From Tenodera sinensis (Eukaryota; Arthropoda; Insecta; Mantodea; Mantidae), in NCBI GenBank assembly GCA_030765045.1, contig CM060974.1, positions 48,278,839-48,342,838 of the forward strand: 64,000 bases of DNA. The letters are read 5' to 3'. Position 1 is the first letter of the stretch, and the number at the start of each line of letters is the position of its first letter. Below are positions 46,197 to 58,134 of this stretch, piece after piece. The translations under genes were made by a program, and so were the position numbers. A model generated the notes under the pieces. It searched no databases. It was given only the letters and a program-made list of their open reading frames with translations, and had not been told where the DNA came from.

Positions 46197-47592
46197 TCTG
46201 AGAGGGAGCTGTTAACATTGCCATACACAGAAGCTGGATTGCAAGACACCATTCGAGCACATGGCACTGAATTTCTGAGTCCGATTGGCCCTTGTAACTG
46301 ACTAAATACACACGGCTAGTGTGAAACAACATTATCAGGTATGTTTCCTCCTTAATCCGGGAGAGTAGAACTCTAACACCCTGTGACAACCACTTAGGAT
46401 AACTAAGTTACCCTCAGGTTGAAAAACTGGCACTAAGAGAGAAAGTGAGTTATTATTAACTTTAACAATATAGATCGTCATGTTATGTGGCTGCTTCTCG
46501 CAGAGCTATGACTCAAAGCATAGAAATAGTGGCACAAAACATTTCAATTAAGAGTGCACAAACACATAAATGATACTGCAGTAACAGAGGGCCATCAGTC
46601 AAAAACCAATTGAGCACTTAAATATAAATTCAAGATTTCACAAATTAAATGCGATAGCAAGAAATGTTAATATAAAATGATGCTGTGTGTACCAGGAGAA
46701 ATAGACTTATTTCATTTTATAAATGCAGCTGCCACACAACAATGAGAATGTTTTTCAGGAGCATGTATTCTTAGCTTCACCATCAATTATACCATGAATG
46801 TATTTAGTGAAATAAATTTTAGAATTTTAGTACTTTTATTTATTGCCACACTGTACAGTTAATTGTACTTTATAGACACTCACAAAGTCGCTCTTATTTT
46901 ATACAGAATTTAAAATTCTAAATTCAGGGTTATTTACACTGGAATGTACGTTATCACCTATTTTGTTGAATTTGATTTGCTTTTTCTTTTACAAAATTCA
47001 TTCCACAGCAATAATAAAAGGCAAGCAATGAGATATATTCTTTAATGCAAACCTATTCGTAAAATAAGACAGGAGATTGAATGTCTCTCCTGGCTGTTTG
47101 CAGAACTAAGGAAAATCAACAGCAGTTCAAGATCTGGAGTGCTGATGTTCTTGAAAGCCCTTTATTGCAATATTAAATTATAAATCAATTCTGAAATGGC
47201 TTGCTTAAGTTGGAAGCGATAGAAAATAATTATGTACCCTCTATAACTTAATGATATAACCCCACAAAGAATCAATTTGTTACTCTACCTTTTTCCCATA
47301 CAATCACATATAAGTTTTAAATAATGTGCAAAAGTAGCAAATTAATAAATAACATACATCACAATGAATGCTTATCTCCATTAATGAATTACTTTATATA
47401 CAAATTAATACAAATTTCACACTAACAGAAGTCTCGATCCACAAAACATACTGCTTCCTCTATAAGGTGAAAAAAAGGGTTCAACATTTCTAACATTCAT
47501 AACTCTCCTGCAGACGTTGTCATTGTAAACTGATTAAAAACTTCCGGAATTTAACAGCTGACTATAACATACTCAAAAGTATTATACTGTCG
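46197..47592. other. Probable 3' UTR and downstream flank of the zinc-finger gene
   Basis: No coding region. On the minus strand the zinc-finger stop is at 47593. TTTATT on the plus strand at 47161-47166 (AATAAA on the minus) is a plausible polyadenylation signal 427 bases downstream; another lies near 46835-46845. Confidence 0.55.
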
Positions 47593-48715
47593 CTATTTGT
47601 CCTGGTGAATTAAAGTGTGTCTTTTCAAATGTGACAGCTGGCTAAAAGCCTTGTTACAAATGATACACTTATATGGCTTTACGCCCTCATGAATCAATAT
47701 GTGTCTTCTCAAGTGTGATAACTTAGAAAAAAACTTGTTACAAATGTTACACTTGTACGGTTTTATGCCTTCATGAGTGAGTTTGTGTCTTCTTAAACTT
47801 GGTAACTCAGTAAAAGCCTTATTACAAATGTTACACTTGTGTGGCTTTATGCCTTCATGAATGAGTTTGTGTCGTCTCAAAATTGATAACTGAGTAAAAG
47901 TCTTGTTACAAATGTTACACATGTGTGGCTTTATGCCCTCATGAACCAATTTGTGTTTTTTCAAATTTGATACACCAGTAAATCTCTTATGGCAAATGTT
48001 ACACTTGTGTGGCTTTATGCCCTCATGAATTAATTTGTGTAGTTTCAAATTTGATAAATGAGTAAAACCCTTGTTACAAATGTTACACTTATGTCGCTTT
48101 ATGTCCTCATGAATCAGTCTGTGTCTTCTCAAACTTGATAACTCGGTAAAGCCCTTATTACAAATGTTACATATGTGTGGCCTTGTAGCCTCATGAAACA
48201 ATTTATGTCTTTTCAAACTTGATAACTCAGTAAAAGCCTTATTACAAATGTTACACTTGTGTGGCTTTATGAATTCATGAATCAATTTGTGTTTTTTCAA
48301 ATTTGACAACTGAGTAAAAGTCTTGTTACAAATGTTACATTTGTGTGGCCTTAGGCCCCCGTGAATCATTTTGTGTTGTTTCAAATTTGATAACTGAGTA
48401 AAAGTGTTGTTACAAATGTTACACTTGTGTGGCTTTATGCCCTCATGAATCAATTTGTGTCTTCTCAAACTTGATAACTTAGTAAAACCCTTATCACAAA
48501 GTTTACATTTGTGTGGCTTTACAATTTTCCGATTATCAGATGTTTCTAAGCAAGCGCTTGTTTCTATTGAAGATATACCATTAACTACACTTTTCTGACC
48601 TTGACATTTTCTCTCATTTGCACATTCCTTGTTCATATAGAAACTTAAATCACTTTGGAGGTCTTCAGTGGCAAATAAACCTGATGTATAACTTGAAACA
48701 TCTTCTTTGTAGAAA
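47593..48715 (-). CDS. C2H2 zinc-finger protein, terminal exon (11 fingers)
   Basis: Probable DNA-binding nuclear regulator. The exon opens after acceptor TTTAATATTTCAG and contributes one base of a split codon, then 373 residues to a TAG at 47593-47595. The first 60 residues or so are acidic and unstructured (FYKEDVSSYTSGLFATEDLQ). Eleven C-x2-C-x12-H-x3-H fingers follow in unbroken array, most starting CNICNK. Linkers are mainly H-E-G-I-K-P-H-K rather than the usual T-G-E-K-P. Fingers are very alike (T-x-L-S-x-L-x-x-H-K-L-I-H), indicating recent internal duplication. The split-codon phase matches exactly the exon at 57857-57897. Start codon and first exons are not in view; an internal Met at 48636 is not the likely start. 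Insect lineage-specific ZNF family, target unknown. Confidence 0.93.
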
Positions 48716-51700
48716 CTGAAATATTAAAGTAGCAGTATCAGCAATTAGTAGAACACAGAGATGAAAAAATTATAATTAAAAAGTATATGGATGTGCATTT
48801 TTAGTATGTACATAAAGAGAGATAAAAGGGTTTCATTGAGAGAGAAAAGTATTTGGATATTCTGTTAAGGGTTTGCTTAGAACTTATATGGGATTACCAA
48901 TTTGAAACATTGTAGTAAATGTAAGTGGTTATTGACCCTATGGTTTCAAAACATTTCAAGGGTAATGAACGTTATGTTTGTGCAAATATAGAAATTGTGG
49001 GAGGATTATTTAACTAGTTATTTGATTTTCAGTATTTCAAGCAAAACCTACAGATTCTGTTACTGAGTTATACAGACATGGAAACTATAGTATATCCAAT
49101 TCTAATAAATTATCCCAATTTGCTTTGTTTCTTTCTTGTGTTCAATATATTTTCAAGATATATGTTTACTCTAATTTACTTCATCAAGTAAAACTGCAGT
49201 GACAAGAGATTAAATCACTTGCTTACACACATTATGCATCCATAATAATTGAGGAGGTAACTTAATAGAGATTAAAAGAATAAAGGAAACAACCTTCTGA
49301 CCAATATAGCTCGTCAATCATTTGAAGTCTTATAATATAGAGCCGAATACACCAGACAAAATTATCCCATAGACATAACGGAGCAAACACTCTAAGGGTA
49401 ATAATGACAAGCATCTCTGCTAGCAATCACAAACAGAATATATCACCAAAAATAAAGAAAATTGGTTATGTAATAGGCCCCACCAGGGCAACGCCATCTT
49501 ATCGCAGCACTGACCTTGCCGATGGAGGGGTTTGTGTCTTCTGATGAAGCTAAGGGCTACGCCGGATAGGGTCATCTATAACGCACAAGTTGAAGTTCAA
49601 GGAACAAAAGAGCATCCCACAACGACCTCTCTTCCGTCCCTATCCTTGTTTGCTCTCCATCCGAAGCCCAACCCCGAGGTATAGAGTGACCTGTGCTGAA
49701 GGGGTGAATGACACAGGACTGAATGTGTCGTTAATGGATATATATCAGGTGACCTCCAGAGTAACATGCCTTACCCAGCGAACTGGCACTATGCCTGGGC
49801 AGACTCATCTTTTCCTAGCTACTTGTGGCACTTATATGAATCCGACAAAACTTTCAAATTTGAAACCCTAGAGATATCAGAAGCAGTACCCATGGAGACC
49901 AACAAGAAGGCTGCTACAGACCGAGCCTCTAGTAATCTTCAACGGGATAATATAAATAAACCAGAGGAGGGAATTCTACCCGTAGAGAAAGATCAACCCC
50001 TTAGAAGCCAACCTACTCTTAGAACTACTGAGAAAACCAGGATCAACATGGAAAACTTCGAATGAGACCAGCCAAACTTTCAGGGGCTCAGAGAAAACAA
50101 GCCCTGAAGAAGAGGTTGGTAGATCAAGGAATTGTCTTCGATCCCAAGAAATGGAAACCAGACAGAAAGAAGAAATTTGGTGTTTCAGGGAAGAAAGGTA
50201 AGAGTCAAAAGGGAGGAGCTAAATACAGCTGCTGTGACGACTCAATCCCAACTCCTGAAACCCACAGAGATCTAGATCAGAGAGTCAATCTTTCACATCA
50301 AAGAAAGAAGAAGAGGAAACATCTAAGGAGGCACTAACGTCCATAAAAATGGCAATTATACCCAAAGGCTTCCCAGCCAACAAGCTGGATGAGAAGCAAG
50401 GGAAGGTATGGTTGAAGCATTTGTTGAGTTAGTGGATGGAAGTTTCCTACAGTTTTCAGCATCGCACATGGAGAGTGGAGTACTCATGCTCTCATTGGCA
50501 AACCAACAAAGGACTGGTTGGAAAATACCATTCCTAGGCTTAGTCTATGGGAAAATGCTAAACTTAGATAGGACTGAATGACATTCTCAGGACAGAGAAG
50601 GTGTTGAACAACTAAGATGTTTCTGAAGATGAACAAGCCGCAAAAATGTTAGAACTTTTGGATAAAAACAACACAAAGCTAAAAACTGAAGACTGGAGAA
50701 TAAGGATGAGCTCACAGGAAAAACCCTGGTTTGTACTCTTGATGGGGATACTGTCAGATTGATTAAATCCTCGATGGTAAGGCATTTCTAGGTGTGGAAA
50801 AAGTTTTCATCACACTTTCAAGGCATGGAAGGAAAAAAACTGATTCAGATCAACCTACAGCACAAGAAGGTGGCTACTCATGTCTTCTGTCAACTAATGG
50901 TTGAAAAGAACATCGACCTAGCCCTAATTCAAAAGCCTTGGATACACACGGGAAGAATTACAGGACCAGGAGCTGGTAAAGGTTAGGTAATCTGCAGTAA
51001 ATCCAATAACAGGACACATTTCTTGGTTAGAAATGGTGTGCAGGTACTTCCTTTAATGAATTTATGCTCCAGAGACATCACAACAGTGAAAACATGTCAT
51101 CCACAAGGTTCAATAGACAGAGACATCATTTTTACCTCAGCCTATATACCTTATGATGCAGGAAACCCACCCTCAAGAGAACTTGAGCTTGATGGATGAA
51201 CATGGTAGAAGATAGTCACATCATTATTGGATTAGATGGAAACTCCCACCATGAAGTTTGGGGCAGAATGGACACCAACACAAGAGGTGAGTGTCTTTTA
51301 GCCCTATCCTTCACCATCTGCACAAATGTACACATAACATTTCTCGCTTTGTAGTATTTTAAATATCGTGCTATATCTGAAATTCTTGGTCTGGTTTGTA
51401 CATTCTGAGTGTTGTTATTCTGTGTACAAGCTTTGGCTATCATCTGTTGAGAAGTTCAGCAAGCATATTGAATGACTGCAGGCATTGTTACGTTCAGGAG
51501 ATTTGACCGGCATAAGTACTTTTACATTTACATAATCCAGGTAATCAGAGGATATGGTTGGTGAATTTATTTTGATAATTCTCCCGGTCAGGTCGGTGAG
51601 ACCAGTAAACCAACGACAGGTGTGGTCCTCCAAACATTCTGGGGATTGTGAGAGAGCGATGTGACCGCCAAAACATAAAAATGTGGTGCTCTCTAAAAAG

Positions 51701-51884
51701 CGGTTACTATTACTGCTATTGCTCTCTTCAATATCATCAGTGAAAAATATTGGATAGCAAGTGGATTAATGACTTCATTGTTAGAAATCCAGCATTAGCT
51801 AACAACAACATTTACATAATCCTTACATTTCTACTTGCAATAATGCAAACCTAAGTAAACTGTTATAAACTGGAAATATTATTT

Positions 51885-52150
51885 TATTTATGCCAACAAA
51901 CTTACTGTTGGTGTTTTTAAACACACAAGCCGTGTGTGGGCAAAGTTTGAGAGGTAGAACTGGCACTTAAAAATTCAATGCCACAACTGGGATTTGAACC
52001 ACAGACCTTCCGCTTACCGGGCGGCTGCTTTACCACTGAGCTATTCTGACAAACTTCTAGAATGGCATTAAATTCTCAAACCAGCTCATAAAGTACACAC
52101 GGCTTGGTGTTTAAAAACACCAACATTAAGTTTGTTGGCATAAATAAATA
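51885..52150 (-). mobile_element. Foldback arms enclosing a reverse SINE family 2 cassette
   Basis: Left arm starts near 51887 (TTATTTATGCCAACAAACTT, on to CACACAAGCC) and right arm ends at 52150 (AAACACCAACATTAAGTTTG, on to GGCATAAATAA). Between them the tRNA-like cassette lies in reverse orientation (GAGAGGTAGAACTGGCACTT, GGGATTTGAACCACAG, CCACTGAGCTATT). At 17.6 kb the same arms abut with only 3 bases between them. Confidence 0.8.
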
Positions 52151-52412
52151 ATAATTACCATCTGAAGGTTATTTAATTCGGGGACATAAAGTACTTACAA
52201 TAGTAAGTCACCATTGGGGTAATTTGTCTCTGATGTGAGACTGCCTTTGTGGTTTACCAGGAGAAATACGAACTGGATTGAGAATTTAATGCCATTCTGG
52301 CAGTTTGTCACAATAGCTCAGTGGTAGAGCAGCCGCACAGTAAGCAGAAGGTCTGTGGTTCAAGTCCCAGTTGTGGCATTGAATTTTTAAGTTCCAGTTC
52401 TACCTCTTATTA
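52151..52412 (+). mobile_element. SINE family 2 (tRNA-like cassette), forward, next to the foldback arm
   Basis: AATAATTACCATCTGAAGG, GTACTTACAATAGTAAGTCA, A box TAGCTCAGTGGTAGAGC, B box GGTTCAAGTCC, end TTCCAGTTCTACCTCTTA. With the unit at 51885-52110 it makes a head-to-head pair of tRNA-like cassettes. Confidence 0.82.
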
Positions 52413-52544
52413 TGCTTATTTTACAAAGAGGTTGTTTTAACCAGCATTACCTTGTTTACTTGTAACAATTAAAAATAAATGTGTATGCAAATGAACACAT
52501 TGTCTCACAAAGGTCACAGAGTTATAGCAGACATAATGACTTGC

Positions 52545-52795
52545 TTTGGTAGCATGATGCTTAGCGTGCCTGCCTCACGTTCAAGAGGTCACGAGTTCAA
52601 ATCTGGTTTAAGGTAAGTTATCTGGGTAAGGTTTTTTTTCGAGATTTTCCCTTATCCTGAGAAGACGAATGTTGGGTAACTTAAAACTCCATGGACCTCG
52701 GGCTCATTTGAGCTTTATTTCTACCATTTCATTCATTGTCCAATATGACATTACGTTGAAGGATGTTAAATAAAAAATAAATAATAAAAAGAAAA
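52545..52795 (+). mobile_element. SINE family 3 (tRNA-derived)
   Basis: A box TAGCATGATGCTTAGCGTG, B box CGAGTTCAAATCTGG, then GTAAGTTATCTGGGTAAGG, CCATGGACCTCGGGCTCATT and an AATAAAAAATAAATAA tail. Confidence 0.88.
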
Positions 52796-55695
52796 GGGCA
52801 GACTTCCCCTCATTTCATTTGCTATATTTGGTTTTATTTCCATATTTTTGGTACTCTGAGCATTAAATTTAAAAGGAAGTTCTTTTGTATTAATTCTAAT
52901 AATATTTTTATCCGGTTTATGGTCATTGATCCAGAAGAAATGTTGGATATTCTACTAAATGGCGATGTTTCTGATTTCAGATATGGAAAGTGAAGAAGAG
53001 TTTGACCCAGAAAACATAAACACACAATGATGTACAATGTAAGCAAAGAAGTATTTTTACTTTTAAGGTATCATAGAGATAAATGCTTTTTGTCTAATTG
53101 CTAATTTATCTTACAACAAATATTGTGCTGACAGCTATATAGCAACAATCAGGCAAAACTGAAGCTGACCCAGAAAAAGATGAATGTCACGTTGCTGATG
53201 ATGAATTTACATGGATGAATCTTACATCCAAAACAGAACATACAGTGGCATCGCACTGTAAATTTGTTGCACTTTATAATTTGAGTTGCAGAAGCACTCA
53301 TACAACAGGGTCAACTTAGTAGTAGTAATGGCAACAAAAGGAGAAGACCATGCAATACACCTGAAACACATACTCCAAAAAGAAAGAAAGAAAAAAAATT
53401 AAAAGTAGTCCAATAGGTATGACAGGATTGACCATTTTCCAGAACACTAAAGAGCTTTTGCCAGGTTACTGCACTGGAACAATGTGCAGGAAAATCAAGA
53501 ATTAAATGTAAAAGTGCAATGTTTGCTTGTGTCTATGAAAGTAAAGAAACATTTTCTCGTTATTTCACACAAAATGAAGCTGTAATTACACAGATTGATT
53601 CAAGTATGTAAAATGCCTTTTTCATACTTTTTATAACCTGGATTTTGTAAGTTCATGCATACTTTTTTAATATATTACATTTTGTTACAGTTATAATACA
53701 AACTCCTCATAAATTTGCAACCAAAATTAAAATCTGAAACCTTGTATAATTAGCACAAAATCCTCAAAATGTTGCAACTGAAATTGAAATATTTTTTGAC
53801 AATTTATATACTCAACACTTTCAAAAAGCTCACTACTGCATATGTTGTTCAAAGTCACAAGTGTTATGTATTTTCAGCAGAAATGAAAAAACCAGTTCTT
53901 TTAGAAATCCAAGGAAAGCATAGTGGACCTCCTTTAAGGAAGACCTAATGGGGAGACTTGGACAACTAGATAGAATTGATTCATTTAGTGACATTGACAT
54001 GACAGTGTTATTATTGCAAGAAATGGTCCTACATGATCATGACAACTATCCTATAATAAACAAGTCAGGTCTTAAGAAGGCAAGATGGTGGACTTACGGA
54101 CTGGAGTTACATAAAAGAAAGGTGTGAAAACTTTTTAATAAAGCAAAAAGGAATAACCGTGGGAACCAATATGAGTCTCAAACGGAATATAACAAAGATA
54201 TCCGGGAATCCAAAAGATCCTCCTGGGAAAACATGTCAGGAAACTAATAGCCTGAGGGAGGCTACCAGGATACTAAGGATAATAGCTCTTGGTCCTATTC
54301 AACCTACAGGTTCCTTACAGAAACCTAATGGTGAGCATAATAACAATCCAGAAGAAACCCTTGACTAGAGATTGCTCAGCAAATTGTAACTATTCCAAAA
54401 ATAAAATGGACAATCAATAAATTTAGCCCACTTAAATCACCAGGAGGGGATAGAATCTTGCCTGTATTCCTACACAAAGGTATGAATCCCCTCCTAAAAG
54501 TACTTTGCTGTCTTTTCAGGACAAGTTTAGCTTATGGCTATATACCTCAGCCTTGGAGAAGCAGAGTGGTCTTTATTCTTAAGCAAGCTCATTCACATCA
54601 ATTTAATGCTAAGGCACATAGACCAATTACTCTGTTGTCATTCCTGCTTAAGACACTGAAAGATTGATTGAAAGACATATACAGAAGAGGATACTACAAG
54701 GTAACCCTCTTCACCAGAATCAACATGCCTATTAGCCAGGCAAATCCTGTGATTTGGACCTACATAATTCAGTAGTAAGAGTTGAGGATTCTCTGGCTGT
54801 AAAGGAAATTGCACTTGTTGCATTCCTGGATACTGAGGGTGCTTTTGATACCTCATATCAATCCGTGTTTCAGGCTGTTCAAAACAGGTGTTGAGAGCAC
54901 TAGAAGTAGATGGATCAACACCATGTTAGTGAGCAGAAATATCCAAATTCATCTTCTTGGGAAAATACAAGAGACAATAACAACTCAAGGTTGGCTGCAG
55001 GGAGGAATTTTATCTTCCCTACTGTGGAGCCTAGTGGTGGATAATCTCTTGGTGGACTTATATCAAAAGGGATACTTACCTACAGAATTATGCAGATGAC
55101 TTAGCTGTTGGTTAGAGGTAAATTTACAGACATGATAAGAGACATGAATGTGGGCTTAAAACTGATCAACAAATGGAGTCAGAGGGTAGGTCTCAGAATC
55201 AATCCCTTGAAAATCATCATGGTTCCTTTTACAGGAAAAAGGAATCTTAATCCCTCTAACAATTGGTAATTCTTGTGCAGCGATTTCCGATTCAATCAAG
55301 TATCAATGGATAACACTGGATAGAAGTTGGACATGGAATCCCCACATTGATAATATTATACGCAAACATAAAAGTTCATTGACACTTTGTAGATGCTCGG
55401 ACGGATTTTCATGGGGCTTGAGGTCACAAATTTCCCAGCGTATGTATGTCTCACTTGTTAGGCTGAGGGTAACCTATGGCTCCCTGATCTGGTGGTGTAA
55501 GTCACTACAACCATCGGTGGCAACTAAACTAGTAAGTCTTCAAAGACCTGCTTGTTTAATTATAATGGGTGCCTTTAAAAGTACCCCAACAGTTGCGTTA
55601 GAGATCCTTTTGGAGCTTCCATCACTAGATCTTTACATAAAGTCAGAATCAATTCTAGCTGCCTATAGGTTAATTAATAGACAATTGGAGAAGGG

Positions 55696-55980
55696 AAATT
55701 TAAAAAAAATTATGTTGTTGTTGAATGATAATGTCAGTTGCCAGGATCACATCAGTGTCGCCAGCATGCCGTAATTTTGTCCTGCAGGAGTTCTTTTTTG
55801 CATGCTAGGAAATCTACTGACATAGAGCTGTCATTTTTAAGCAGACTTAAAAACCATTGGTTTGAAACTGCGACCTTGGGATCAGTAGGCCAGCGCCTAA
55901 CCAACTGAGCCACAAAGACCAACATAAAATAATGCTTTTCAATTTTTATAAATAAAAATAAAGTTATAAAAAAAAAAAAA
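55696..55980 (-). mobile_element. SINE family 1 copy inside a unit with opposite-strand poly-A and 9-bp target-site duplication
   Basis: GGAGAAGGG occurs at 55687-55695 and 55981-55989. Between them lies a reverse SINE family 1 (55705-55922; head GGTCTTTGTGGCTCAG on the minus strand). About 55 extra bases on the plus strand then end in AATAAAAATAAAG and an A13 run. So the inserted unit has its poly-A on the strand opposite to the SINE. It interrupts the LOA-like LINE. Confidence 0.7.
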
Positions 55981-56312
55981 GGAGAAGGGTTCTGACATAC
56001 CCTAGTCCAGTAAAATGCAGAAACTAACTCAGATTAGGAATGACATCTGATCTGATAACTGATTATTGCTTTGACCGCTTATTCAAAGTCCATAAAGGAA
56101 ATTGACAAGCAAGTCCCAGCGAGATTCCGGAACCAGCTGACATGCTTTACAGATGGTTCAAGAGATGGAAAACACTCTGGAGCTGGAATTTTTGCTACAT
56201 TGTCTAAGATGGAACTTAGTTTCAGTCCTGATAGATATAGTACTGTCTTTTAAGCACAGATTTACGCAATTATTGCTTGTGCAAAAAGAGGAGTAGAAAA
56301 GGAGTACCAGGG

Positions 56313-56965
56313 TAAACACCACTGCCGCCACCGCTACTGCTCCTCCTCCTACTACCACTATAGTCGGCGCAGCTTCTTGAGATACTCCAGACAACAACCT
56401 TGACATTTTCCCCCCATTATGGTGCACCCTGGTTATATTTGGTGATATCCCATCCGTTGCGTTGCATTAGTGCCGCCAACTGTTTGTAACATAATCATGG
56501 TAAAGCTATGGCCATAGTTGGTGTTATTGTGTCTGTTATGTTGCCAGTTTATGAACGTGTTGCACAGAGCCCAACTATAGATTTTAAAACAAGATTCTCT
56601 TTCGACACTTTATTAATTAATTAATCAATCAATCAGTAGACGTAATGCTCGTTTTTGCATGATTTTGTTTTGAATTGTTTTAGAACAGTATATGCAATTA
56701 TAGTTAATATTGTTATTTTTGTATTCACTACACAATAGTACATCTTGTACAAATTACGATATTTAGCACTCAGAAGTAATTTTATCCAAAAGTGTTATTG
56801 CAGAACAAGATTTGCTGAAGGTGAGTATGTTCATTATGTGTTGTGTGGTAACGATGTTCAAACATTATCATTTGAATGCATATTACTTTAACAGTGATAT
56901 TTGAGGTTAGAAGAGGCTTTATTATGTACGTCGGCAGGACTGCTTTTTGTGATACTTCCGTCAGC
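56313..56965. other. No gene seen; CCGCCACCGCTACTGC low-complexity patch
   Basis: Low-complexity (CTC/CCG)-rich patch at 56315-56370, then AT-rich sequence. Confidence 0.5.
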
Positions 56966-56978
56966 TGTTTAGTGTAAT

Positions 56979-57207
56979 TTTTTTTATTTTGTTGTTTAAT
57001 GACGCTGTCAATTGCCAGGATCACATCAGCGTCGCCGGTGTGCCGGAATTTTGTCCCGCAGGAGTTCTTTTACATGCCAGTAAATCTACTGACATGGAGC
57101 TGTCGTTTTTAAGCACACTTAAAAACCATCGACCTGGGCCGGGTTTGAACCCGCGACCTTGGGATCAGTAGGCCAGCGTCTAACCAACTGAGCCACCCAG
57201 ACCGACG
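56979..57207 (-). mobile_element. SINE family 1, full-length with 13-bp target-site duplication
   Basis: TGTTTAGTGTAAT at 56966-56978 and 57208-57220. On the minus strand: GTCGGTCTGGGTGGCTCAG, A box TGGCTCAGTTGGTTAGACG, B box GGGTTCAAACCCGG, body GACGCTGATGTGATCCTGGC, tail TAAACAACAAAATAAAAA. It is the best-preserved member of the family here. Confidence 0.93.
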
Positions 57208-57293
57208 TGTTTAGTGTAATGTCAGCCATTTTGAACTCCTGGGGACTGCCGATAAACTGCGCCGACTATACCACTAATACAACTTGATCAAAT

Positions 57294-57543
57294 AATGCCC
57301 GCCTTGGTAGCATGATGGTTAGCATGTCTACCTCAGGTTCAAGAGGTCACGAGTTCGAATCTCGCTTAGGGTAAGTTATTCGGGTAAGGTTTTTTTCCAA
57401 AGTTTTCCCTTATCCTGAGAGGCGAATTTCGGATTACTTAAAGCTCCATGGACCTTGGGCTCATTTGAGCATCATTTCACCCATTTCATTCATTTACCAT
57501 CCGATATGACATTAAGTTGGAGAATATTAATAAAAAAAAATTT
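57294..57543 (+). mobile_element. SINE family 3 (tRNA-derived)
   Basis: Head ATGCCCGCCTTGGTAGCATG, B box GAGTTCGAATCTCGC, GTAAGTTATTCGGGTAAGG, CCATGGACCTTGGGCTCATT, A-rich tail. ATCAAAT at 57287-57293 and 57544-57550 may be a short target-site duplication. Confidence 0.9.
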
Positions 57544-57564
57544 ATCAAATGACAGTATTATACT

Positions 57565-57730
57565 CATGTTCAGTGAACAGTTCCATTCTAACACTGAAAG
57601 GGGATGATACTATGTGGTGATAGTTATGGGTATAAATTGATAAAATAATTGTTATGTTCATGTTCAATGAACAGTTCCACATCTAACACCACCATGGAAT
57701 TTGATGTGTGGTGATAGTTACTTCGCAACT
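57565..57730. repeat. Diverged tandem duplication, two ~85-bp units
   Basis: Both units share CATGTTCARTGAACAGTTCC, CTAACAC and TGTGGTGATAGTTA. No coding role seen. Confidence 0.75.
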
Positions 57731-57856
57731 TAATGAAGCAGTTTCACTGTGATCATTAAGTATGAAAAATATTTTTATGTGTAAAACTAAAAGGGAATAT
57801 CAGGAACATTAAATGATATGTAGTCTCTTGTAGAAAGAATCAACCGAATGACTTAC

Positions 57857-57897
57857 CCTGGAGGTTCTGTGGAACAACGGTTTTTAGGTGTTTCAGC
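57857..57897 (-). CDS. Small internal exon of the zinc-finger gene (41 bp)
   Basis: Minus strand: acceptor TTATGTTACAG, exon encoding AETPKNRCSTEPP plus two bases of a Gly codon, donor GTAAGT. Splicing to the terminal exon at 48715 gives GG+T (Gly) and then FYKEDVSS in the open frame, so splice signals and phase both agree. Short N-terminal exons of this kind are typical of insect C2H2 gene families. It is inferred, without transcript evidence. Confidence 0.7.
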
Positions 57898-58134
57898 CTG
57901 TAACATAACAATTCATTTGTAAAACATATGATCTGCTTTAAACCTATGGGCAGAAATAAAATAAGCATTTGTTGTATAATCTACAGAGAAGAAATTAGTT
58001 CATACAAAAACAATCCAAACAAGATAAATAACATTCTTCCATTAAACACATAAAGCTTCGTTGCACAAGTAGAGATACATATATGTGGGTTTCTAAAAAT
58101 TCTTCTTTCATAAATAATTAAAAAGGAATTAAAT
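57898..58134. other. Probable intron of the zinc-finger gene
   Basis: AT-rich, no feature seen. Upstream exons of the gene must lie at higher coordinates, possibly beyond the window. Confidence 0.45.

Larger units (their letters stand above)
51305..53930. other. 2.6-kb interruption of the LOA-like LINE
   Basis: Holds the foldback/SINE family 2 locus (51885-52412) and a SINE family 3 copy (52545-52795). 51305-51884 and 52796-53930 have no recognised gene. A lysine-rich stretch at 53150-53400 shows no domain. Confidence 0.5.
49475..56312 (+). pseudogene. LOA-like non-LTR retrotransposon, decayed and interrupted
   Basis: 5' leader with GACCTTGCCGATGGAGGGG (49512-49530) and GATGAAGCTAAGGGC. ORF1 pieces at 49766-50065 and 50062-50337 (KLSGAQRKQALKKRL, basic tail). 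Endonuclease start at 50792-50986 (IQINLQHKKVATHVFCQLM, DLALIQKPWIHTGRI) and GLDGNSHHEVWG near 51228-51265. The frame is lost at about 51300 and resumes at about 53935 (KARWWTYGLELHKRK). RT follows with SPGGDRILPVF, IPQPWR, QGGILSSLLWSL and an intact YADD at 55089-55100 in a shifted frame. The thumb is at 55379-55774, and RNase H (CFTDGSRDG) at 56071-56310. Many frameshifts and stops. An RNase H after RT and the ORF style suggest the LOA or a nearby clade. Confidence 0.8.
48718..57856 (-). other. 9.1-kb intron of the zinc-finger gene
   Basis: Bounded by GTAAGT (57851-57856 reversed) and TTTCAG (48716-48721 reversed). It contains a LOA-like LINE, two SINE family 2 cassettes with foldback arms, SINE family 3 (two copies) and SINE family 1 (two copies). 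48722-49470 is AT-rich with no feature seen. Confidence 0.75.

Noticed and set aside
51415..51633. 72-codon minus-strand frame in the LOA-like LINE interruption
   Set aside because: Reads plausibly but has no recognisable domain or splice context.
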